The notes below the pieces were generated by a model. The model had not been told where the DNA came from. It saw only the letters and a list, made by a program, of their open reading frames with translations, and ran no database searches. Below are positions 35,301 through 42,735 of a stretch of 59,337 nt of DNA, piece after piece (position 1 is the first letter of the stretch; every line of letters starts with the position of its first letter). Source of the stretch: Candidatus Janibacter merdipullorum (lineage in GTDB: Bacteria; Actinomycetota; Actinomycetes; Actinomycetales; Dermatophilaceae). The DNA lies in assembly GCA_019116945.1 (NCBI GenBank), contig DXAR01000160.1:1-59337 (forward strand), given 5' to 3'. Position numbers and translations under genes: made by a program.

Positions 35301-36458
35301 GTGAGCACTGCCGCGACCTGGGACCGGGCGACGAAGGGGAGATCGGCCCCCTTCGCCGTCGTCGACCTCGATGCCTTCGACGCCAACGCCGACGACCTCG
35401 TCCGCCGGGCCGGTGGCACGCCGATCCGGGTGGCGAGCAAGTCGATCCGGGTGCGGCACCTGCTCGGGCGGGCGCTCGCCCGCGAGGGGTTCGCGGGCGT
35501 CATGGCCTATGCCCTGCCCGAGGCGCTGTGGCTCGTCGAGGCCGGGCACACCGACGTCTTCGTCGCCTATCCCACGGCCGACCGTGAGGCCCTCGCGCGG
35601 CTCGCCGCTGACGAGCGGGCTCTGGCCGAGATCGCGATCGCCGTGGACTCGGTGGAGCACGTCGAGGCCCTGCGGCGCTGGCTGCCGACGGGGGCTCCCG
35701 TGCGGGTGGTCATCGACGTCGACGCCTCGCTGCGGGTGGGGCCGGCCCACCTCGGGGTGCGGCGTAGCCCCCTTCGCTCCCCGCGGCAGGCGGCGGCCCT
35801 CGCGACCGCCGCGGACCGGGCCGGGCTGCGGGTCGTCGGGCTCATGTTCTACGACGCGCAGATCGCCGGGCTCCCGGACAGCTCTCCCGCGATCCGGCTG
35901 GTCAAGCGCCGCAGCGATGCCTCCCTCCGGCGGCGGCGCTCGGCGGTGCGTGCCGCGGTCGAGTACGTCATCGGGCCCCTGACGATCGTCAACGGCGGGG
36001 GGACGGGGTCGCTCCACGTGACCGGTGCGGACCCGGCCCTCACCGAGCTGGCGGCGGGGTCCGGGCTCATCGGTCCCACCCTCTTCGACGGGTACGACGA
36101 CTTCACGCCCCAGCCGGCGGTCGCCTTCGCCCTTCCCGTCGTCCGTCGCCCCGGCCGGCGCATCGTCACGGTCTTCTCCGGCGGTTACATCGCCTCGGGC
36201 CCGGCCGGCGACTCCCGGGTGCCCTCGGTCCACCACCCGGAGGGCCTGTCGATGATCGGCACCGAGGGCGCCGGTGAGGTGCAGACGCCGTTGCGCGGCA
36301 AGGCTGCTCGTAGTCTCGCCGTGGGGGACAAGGTCTGGTTCCGGCACGCCAAGGCGGGGGAGCTGGCCGAGCGCTTCGACGAGTACGTCGTCATCAGCGG
36401 GGGCGAGGTCGTCGACGTCGTGCCCACCTACCGGGGCGAGGGGCGGACCTTCGGATGA
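35301..36458 (+). CDS. PLP-dependent amino acid deaminase/aldolase (D-threonine aldolase-like)
   Basis: A 385-residue protein with an alanine-racemase-type N-terminal barrel and a D-serine dehydratase/D-threonine aldolase-like C-terminal domain. The PLP lysine is Lys47 in VASKSIRVRHLL. Later conserved features are the VVIDVDASLRVG strand, the phosphate-binding INGGG-like sequence NGGGTGSLHV, and a C-terminal HPEGLSMIGTEGAGEVQTP. Residues such as the His and Asp of the metal site in D-threonine aldolases cannot be assigned with confidence. ATGA overlap with the downstream lactone oxidase gene argues for a shared pathway, perhaps breakdown of a hydroxylated or sugar-derived amino compound; the substrate is unknown. 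Confidence 0.8.
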   Translation: MSTAATWDRATKGRSAPFAVVDLDAFDANADDLVRRAGGTPIRVASKSIRVRHLLGRALAREGFAGVMAYALPEALWLVEAGHTDVFVAYPTADREALARLAADERALAEIAIAVDSVEHVEALRRWLPTGAPVRVVIDVDASLRVGPAHLGVRRSPLRSPRQAAALATAADRAGLRVVGLMFYDAQIAGLPDSSPAIRLVKRRSDASLRRRRSAVRAAVEYVIGPLTIVNGGGTGSLHVTGADPALTELAAGSGLIGPTLFDGYDDFTPQPAVAFALPVVRRPGRRIVTVFSGGYIASGPAGDSRVPSVHHPEGLSMIGTEGAGEVQTPLRGKAARSLAVGDKVWFRHAKAGELAERFDEYVVISGGEVVDVVPTYRGEGRTFG

Positions 36459-37747
36459 GCACGTGGACCAACTGGGCGGGCACGGTCGGCGACACGGCGC
36501 AGGTCCTGCGGCCGCGCACCGCCGAGGAGCTGGCGGGGCAGGTCCGCTCCGCGGCGGACGAAGGGCGGCGCCTCCGCCCCGTCGGCAGCGGCCACTCCTT
36601 CACCGCGATCGCCCGGGCGGAGGACCTGCGGCTCAGCCTGGAGCACCTCAGCGGCATCGTGGCGGCCGACCGGGAGTCCGGCCGGGTCCGGGTGCTGGCG
36701 GGGACCCCCCTTCGGGTCCTCAACCAGGCCCTCGACCTCCTCGGGCTGGCGATGCCCAACCTCGGTGACATCGACGCGCAGACGATCTCGGGGGCGACCT
36801 CCACCGGCACCCACGGCACGGGGGCGACCCTGCCCGGGCTCTCCGCCGACATCGTCGGCCTGCGGCTCGTCACGGCCGACGGGACGGCGCGCTGGGTCGA
36901 CGAGAGCGACCCGGACCTCTTCGCCGCGGCGCGCGTGGGTCTGGGGGCGCTCGGCGTCATCACCGAGATCGAGCTGGCCTGCCTGCCCGCCTTCCGGCTG
37001 CGGGCGGTGGAGCGGCCGGATTCGCTGGACGTCGTGCTCCCGCGCCTCCAGGAGCACTTCGACGCCCACCGGCACTTCGAGATGTACTGGTTCCCGGGGA
37101 CCCGCCGGGTCCAGACGAAGGCCAACGACCTCGTCGAGGACGACGTCGACGAACCGCTCGCGGGGTGGCGCCGCCGCCTCGACGACGAGCTCCTCGCCAA
37201 CACGGTCTTCGGCGCCGCCAACCGCGTGCTCACCATGACGCCACGAGCGGTGCTGCCCTTCAACGCGATCGCCGCCCGGGCGCTCACCGAGCGCGCGTAC
37301 ACCGCCCCCTCCCACGAGGTCTTCGTCACCCCGCGCACGGTGCGCTTCGTCGAGTCGGAGTACGCGGTGCCGCGCGAGGCCGTCGCGGATGTCGTCCGTG
37401 ACCTCGCCGCGTGGGTGGATCGCCGGCGCGAACCGATCAGCTTCCCCGTGGAGGTGCGGGTCGCGGCGCCCGACGACATGTGGCTCTCGACCGGCCACGA
37501 GCGGGCGAATGCCTATGTCGCCGTGCACCAGTACCACCGCGGCGACCACCGGGCCTACTTCGCGGCCTTCGAGGAGATCGTCGCCGCGCACAGTGGCCGT
37601 CCGCACTGGGGCAAGATGCACACCCTCGGCGCGGCCGAGCTCGCGGGGCTCTACCCGCGCCACGGCGACTTCGTCGCCCTCCGGGACCGGCTCGACCCCG
37701 GGAGGGTCTTCACCAATGCCTACCTCGACCGGGTCCTCGGCCCCTGA
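36455..37747 (+). CDS. D-arabinono-1,4-lactone oxidase-like FAD oxidoreductase
   Basis: A 430-residue VAO-family flavoprotein. The FAD domain includes LRPVGSGHSFTAIA (residues about 41-54), whose His47 is the usual covalent flavin attachment site in aldonolactone oxidases, and GATSTGTHGTG. The C-terminal ALO domain has the HWGKMHTLG signature near residue 386 and ends in LDPGRVFTNAYLDRVLGP. It oxidises a sugar lactone or polyol; gulono-, galactono- or arabinonolactone and alditols are all possible. Coupled to the upstream aldolase-like gene. It converges with korB, only five bases apart, without a terminator. Confidence 0.87.
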   Translation: MSTWTNWAGTVGDTAQVLRPRTAEELAGQVRSAADEGRRLRPVGSGHSFTAIARAEDLRLSLEHLSGIVAADRESGRVRVLAGTPLRVLNQALDLLGLAMPNLGDIDAQTISGATSTGTHGTGATLPGLSADIVGLRLVTADGTARWVDESDPDLFAAARVGLGALGVITEIELACLPAFRLRAVERPDSLDVVLPRLQEHFDAHRHFEMYWFPGTRRVQTKANDLVEDDVDEPLAGWRRRLDDELLANTVFGAANRVLTMTPRAVLPFNAIAARALTERAYTAPSHEVFVTPRTVRFVESEYAVPREAVADVVRDLAAWVDRRREPISFPVEVRVAAPDDMWLSTGHERANAYVAVHQYHRGDHRAYFAAFEEIVAAHSGRPHWGKMHTLGAAELAGLYPRHGDFVALRDRLDPGRVFTNAYLDRVLGP

Positions 37748-37752
37748 TCGAC

Positions 37753-38853
<1,101 letters not shown>

Positions 38854-38855
38854 GA

Positions 38856-40721
38856 TCAGACCTCCTCGAGGGCTGCGGTGATGACTTCGGCGAGGTCGGC
38901 GACCTTGAAGGGGAGGCCGCGCACCGAGGTGTGGGAGCGGACGTCGACGAGGTACTTCGCGCGCAGCAGCATCGCCAGCTGGCCGAGGTTCATCTCGGGG
39001 ACGATGACGCGGTCGTAGGCGCGGAGGACCTCCCCGGTGTTCGCGGGGAAGGGGTTGAGGTGGCGCAGGTGCGCGTGGGCGACGGCCCTGCCGTCGGCGC
39101 GCAGGCGGCGCACGGCGGCGAGGTTGGGGCCGTAGGTCGAGCCCCAGCCCAGGACGAGGACGCGGGCGTCGCCGGTCGGGTCGTCGACCTCGAGGTCGCC
39201 GGCCGTGGCCGCGATCCCGTCGATCTTGCGCTGACGGAGCCGGACCATGTGGTCGTGGTTGTCCGGGTCGTAGGAGATGTTGCCGGTCGTGGCGTCCTTC
39301 TCGATGCCGCCGATGCGGTGCTCCATCCCGGGGGTGCCGGGCACGGCCCACGGGCGGGCGAGGGTCTCCTCGTCGCGGACGTAGGGGTGGAAGACGGGGT
39401 TGCCCTTGGCGTCCTGCCCGTTGGGCTCGGTGGCCAGCTCGACGGGGAAGCTCGGCAGCTCGTCCACCGAGGGCACCTGCCAGGGCTCGGAGCCGTTGGC
39501 GAGGTAGCCGTCGGAGAGGAGGAAGACGGGGGTGCGGTAGGTCGTGGCGATGCGCACGGCCTCGAGGGCGGCGTCGAAGCAGTCGGCGGAGGTCTGCGGC
39601 GCGATGACCGGCACCGGGGACTCGCCGTTGCGGCCGAACATCGCCTGGAGGAGGTCGGACTGCTCGGTCTTCGTCGGCAGCCCGGTGCTCGGGCCGCCGC
39701 GCTGGACGTCGACGATGACAAGCGGCAGCTCGAGGCTCACGGCCAGGCCGATCGTCTCCGACTTCAGGGCGACGCCGGGCCCGGAGGTCGTCGTCACGCC
39801 GATCGACCCACCGAAGGAGGCCCCGAGCGCGATGCCGATGCCGGCGATCTCGTCCTCGGCCTGGACGGTCGTCACGCCGTGGCGCTTGTACCCGGAGAGG
39901 GCGTGGAGGATGTCGCTGGCCGGGGTGATCGGGTAGGACCCGAGCACGAGCGGTCGACCGGCCCGGTGCGCGCCGGCGACGAGCCCGAGCGAGAGGGCGG
40001 TGTTGCCGGTGATGTTGCGGTAGGTGCCCGGGGGCGTGGCCGCGGGCGCGACCGTGACGGGGACGGCGAAGTCCTCCGTCGTCTCGCCGTAGTTCCAGCC
40101 GGCGCGAAGGGCGGTGAGGTTGGCCGCGAGGATGTCCGGCTTGGCGCCGAACTTCGAGGCGAGGAAGTCCTCGGTGGAGGTGATCGGCCGCGAGTACATC
40201 CACGAGAGGAGGCCGAGGGCGAACATGTTCTTCGCCCGCTCCTTCTCCTTGCGGGTCAACGTCTCGGCCTCGGCCAGCGCATCGACGGTGATCGAGGTCA
40301 GCGGCAGGGCGTGCACGTGCCACGACTCGAGGGTGTCATCCTCGACCGGGCTCGTCGTCCAGCCGACCTTCTTGAGGTTGCGGGTCGTGAACTCGTCGGT
40401 GTTGACGATGATCGTCGCCCCGCGCGGCACGTCCTCGAGGTTGGCCTTGAGCGCGGCGGGGTTCATCGCGACGAGGACGTCGGGGGCATCACCGGGGGTG
40501 AGGATGTCGCGGCTGGCGAAGTGGAGCTGGAAGGAGCTCACCCCGGGGATCGTCCCCTGCGGCGCGCGGATCTCGGCCGGGAAGTTCGGCAGGGTCGAGA
40601 GGTCGTTGCCCAGGGCCGCGCTGTCGGCGGTGAACCGATCGCCGGTCATCTGCATGCCGTCACCGGAGTCCCCGGCGAAGCGGATGATGACCCGGTCCTT
40701 GGTCTCGGTCGTGCTGGTCAT
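38856..40721 (-). CDS. korA: 2-oxoglutarate:ferredoxin oxidoreductase, fused gamma-alpha subunit
   Basis: A 621-residue fusion of the gamma domain (N-terminal IRFAGDSGDGMQMTGDRF) and alpha domain (from about residue 210, with GSYPITPASDILHAL, AEDEIAGIGIALGASFGG and TTTSGPGVALKSE). The C-terminal LGWGSTYGPNLAAVRRL strand belongs to the CoA-binding region. This architecture is that of the aerobic actinobacterial KorAB, which replaces or supplements 2-oxoglutarate dehydrogenase. The start ATG leads directly into the conserved N-terminus. A 21-bp palindrome and TAGCAT/TAGGTG -10-like words lie upstream, so it may be regulated on its own. Confidence 0.94.
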   Translation of the reverse strand: MTSTTETKDRVIIRFAGDSGDGMQMTGDRFTADSAALGNDLSTLPNFPAEIRAPQGTIPGVSSFQLHFASRDILTPGDAPDVLVAMNPAALKANLEDVPRGATIIVNTDEFTTRNLKKVGWTTSPVEDDTLESWHVHALPLTSITVDALAEAETLTRKEKERAKNMFALGLLSWMYSRPITSTEDFLASKFGAKPDILAANLTALRAGWNYGETTEDFAVPVTVAPAATPPGTYRNITGNTALSLGLVAGAHRAGRPLVLGSYPITPASDILHALSGYKRHGVTTVQAEDEIAGIGIALGASFGGSIGVTTTSGPGVALKSETIGLAVSLELPLVIVDVQRGGPSTGLPTKTEQSDLLQAMFGRNGESPVPVIAPQTSADCFDAALEAVRIATTYRTPVFLLSDGYLANGSEPWQVPSVDELPSFPVELATEPNGQDAKGNPVFHPYVRDEETLARPWAVPGTPGMEHRIGGIEKDATTGNISYDPDNHDHMVRLRQRKIDGIAATAGDLEVDDPTGDARVLVLGWGSTYGPNLAAVRRLRADGRAVAHAHLRHLNPFPANTGEVLRAYDRVIVPEMNLGQLAMLLRAKYLVDVRSHTSVRGLPFKVADLAEVITAALEEV

Positions 40722-40817
40722 GGTGGGTGGTGTGGCCCCTTGGAAGAGTGGTGCGTCGCGGCGAACCCGGACGTCCGTCCATGCTAGGACGCGCCGAGAC
40801 GACACACCTAGTGGGTC

Positions 40818-40838
40818 ACGTTATGAGATGGATAACGT
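40818..40838. promoter_or_regulatory. 21-bp palindrome upstream of korA
   Basis: Perfect arms ACGTTAT and ATAACGT around a seven-base spacer, in an AT-richer patch of a GC-rich genome. About 97 bases before the korA ATG and just upstream of -10-like words TAGGTG (40805-40810) and TAGCAT (40781-40786) on the minus strand. It looks like a site for a dimeric regulator of korAB. The regulator family is not identifiable from the site. Confidence 0.5.
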
Positions 40839-40864
40839 TGAGTTATGCACTCTGCCGAGTGACG

Positions 40865-40906
40865 CGAAGGGGCGGCCGGCCCCGACGTGCGGACCGGCCC
40901 CCTTCG
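40865..40906 (-). terminator. hairpin after the HtaA-like gene
   Basis: Arms CGAAGGGGCGGCCGG and CCGGCCCCCTTCG pair over about 13 bp with one mismatch or bulge; 14-base loop. It lies 17 bases past the stop of the minus-strand gene and would also separate it from korA. Confidence 0.6.
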
Positions 40907-40922
40907 TGTCGTGCGGTCGCGG

Positions 40923-42611
40923 TCAGCGAGCCACCCGCATGCTCGTCGTCGTCGAGGAGCGGACGAACGTCGTCGCGGCACCGTCGTAGATGACCTCCCC
41001 CTTCCACGTGCCCTGGCCCATCTGCGGCAGGGTGACGTGCGTCCTGCCCCAGCGCAGCGTGCGGGTGTGGGTGATGCTGCGACCGTCGGCGCGGGAGAGG
41101 CGCAGCTTGACCGTGCCGGTCGGGGAGGGCCACGTCGTGCCGTCGGCCTTCGCCACCGTGAGGTCGGCCCGGCCGCCCTTGCGGGTCTCCGGGGCCGTGA
41201 AGCGCGCGGACGGCGTCGTCGGTGCCGAGCGGAGGATGACCTTGCTGGCCACGGTGGACGGCGCGAAGTCGTCGTTGCCGAGGAAGTTCCAGCGGGCCGT
41301 GTAGATCCGGGCCGTGAGGTCGCGCGGGACGACGAAGGAGACGGTCCCGTCCTTGACCCAGCCGGACTTCGTCTCGCCGCCGAGGCGGACGCTGACCCGG
41401 CCGCGGGCTCCGTCGCCGACCTCGGCCGTCACGGTGGTGTGCTTGCCGTAGGTCGTCTCGACGTCGTCGGCGGTGATGGTGGTCTCGGCCGGGCCCTCGG
41501 GCTCGGGCTCCTCGCTGTCGTCCTCGTCCCAGACGCTGAAGTCGATGTCGACGGGGATGCGGGCGTTCTGCGAGGGGTCCTGCGCGGACTGGCCGTGCGC
41601 CTTCTGGGTGTGGACCTCGTAGTCGGCCTCGGGGTCGAGGTCGGCGATCTCGTCGGGGGTGATGAGCGCGAGGTCGGTGTCGAAGGCGCCGTCGACGATG
41701 CTGCCGGCGGGGAGCCAGACGGTGCCCAGGTAGCTCGAGGCGTCGGCGGGGTCGATCGGGCCGGCCTCGGTCAGGCCGACGTAGATGCCGGGGCTCTCAC
41801 CGGAGTAGTCCTTGCCCTTGACGTTGATCTTCAGGCCCTCGTCGTCGGCCTGGGTGACCGTCGCGGTCGCGCTCGGCTCGGCGGCGACCTCCTTCTCGGG
41901 GACGACGGCGGCGAAGGGGGCCGGGGCCTTCTTCGGGTCACCGCTCCCTCCGGAGGCGTGGAAGTGGGCGCGGACGCCGCTGCCGAGGGCCTCGAGGAAC
42001 TCGGGGGCGAAGGACTGGCCACCGATCGGCTGGTCGGCGGGGAGTCCGAGGGCGGTCGCCTCCTCGCTGCCGGCGGGCAGGACGTCGGCGAAGTGCGGGG
42101 TGGCGCTGAGCATGGCCCCGCTCCAGCTGTCGTCCGTGGCGTCGAAGGTCGTCACGAGCACGTCCTCGGAGGACCCCTCCTGGTCCTCGACGGGGACGGT
42201 CCAGGCGACGTCGGCGCGGATCTCGCCCTTGCCGTCCTCGACCGTGACCTCGGGGTCGGAGATGGCGACGGAGTACTGCGGGACGCCGACCCGGAAGGTG
42301 CCGGTCACGGTGCCGGTGTAGCTGGCGGTGCCGTCGCCGGTGGCGAGGTCGAAGCCGCCCGTGCCCTCGGTGAAGACGGTCTCCTTGTCGTCGGTGAGCG
42401 TCGCGCCGTCGGAGGCCTCGAGGGTGCTCTGGTTCCAGGCGGCGGGGGAGAAGTGGTCGACGTACTGCTGGGAGACCTTCCACGTGAAGGTGGCGGCGGG
42501 GTCGGCCTGGGCCGACGGGGTGGCGACGACGAGCATCGCCGCCGGCAGGGCGGCGGCGATGACGCCGGAGAGGGCGCGTCGTGGACGCGCCGACACAGGG
42601 GTGCGAGACAT
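40923..42611 (-). CDS. secreted HtaA-domain protein lacking the heme histidine, with Ig-like C-terminus
   Basis: A 562-residue exported protein. The signal peptide is about residues 1-36 (SGVIAAALPAAMLVVATPSAQA). Residues 40-200 form an HtaA-like domain (TFTWKVSQQYVDHFSPAAW, YTGTVTGTFRVGVPQYSVAISDPEV). The GHGG-type segment that supplies the heme histidine in HtaA proteins is replaced by RVGVPQ. The middle is acidic and the last 150 residues look like bacterial Ig-like beta domains, ending in VRSSTTTSMRVAR with no anchor. Divergent from the four-domain HtaA gene across an iron box, so expected to be induced by iron limitation. The role could be heme binding by another mode or a scaffold. Confidence 0.75.
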   Translation of the reverse strand: MSRTPVSARPRRALSGVIAAALPAAMLVVATPSAQADPAATFTWKVSQQYVDHFSPAAWNQSTLEASDGATLTDDKETVFTEGTGGFDLATGDGTASYTGTVTGTFRVGVPQYSVAISDPEVTVEDGKGEIRADVAWTVPVEDQEGSSEDVLVTTFDATDDSWSGAMLSATPHFADVLPAGSEEATALGLPADQPIGGQSFAPEFLEALGSGVRAHFHASGGSGDPKKAPAPFAAVVPEKEVAAEPSATATVTQADDEGLKINVKGKDYSGESPGIYVGLTEAGPIDPADASSYLGTVWLPAGSIVDGAFDTDLALITPDEIADLDPEADYEVHTQKAHGQSAQDPSQNARIPVDIDFSVWDEDDSEEPEPEGPAETTITADDVETTYGKHTTVTAEVGDGARGRVSVRLGGETKSGWVKDGTVSFVVPRDLTARIYTARWNFLGNDDFAPSTVASKVILRSAPTTPSARFTAPETRKGGRADLTVAKADGTTWPSPTGTVKLRLSRADGRSITHTRTLRWGRTHVTLPQMGQGTWKGEVIYDGAATTFVRSSTTTSMRVAR

Positions 42612-42671
42612 GCGCGATGCCTTTCGGGTGAGAAGGAAGGGGGGTGGGCTGGGAGCCTCTGACGTGTACAC

Positions 42672-42690
42672 TAAGGCAAGGCTTCCCTTA
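42672..42690. promoter_or_regulatory. DtxR/IdeR-type iron box in the divergent HtaA promoter
   Basis: TAAGGCAAGGCTTCCCTTA matches TTAGGTTAGGCTAACCTAA at 13 of 19 positions and is itself palindromic (TAAGGCAAG / CTTCCCTTA, 8 of 9 paired). It lies between two divergent heme-uptake genes and overlaps where both promoters would sit, so iron-loaded repressor should block both. Confidence 0.75.
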
Positions 42691-42694
42691 TTGG

Positions 42695-42700
42695 TAGGCC
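42695..42700 (+). promoter_or_regulatory. possible -10 element of the htaA-hmuTUV operon
   Basis: TAGGCC five bases after the iron box, predicting initiation near 42707 and a leader of about 28 bases containing AGCAGG before the GTG at 42736. Confidence 0.35.
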
Positions 42701-42735
42701 CTGATTCTTGAGTGCGGGGAGAGCAGGTTCCAACG

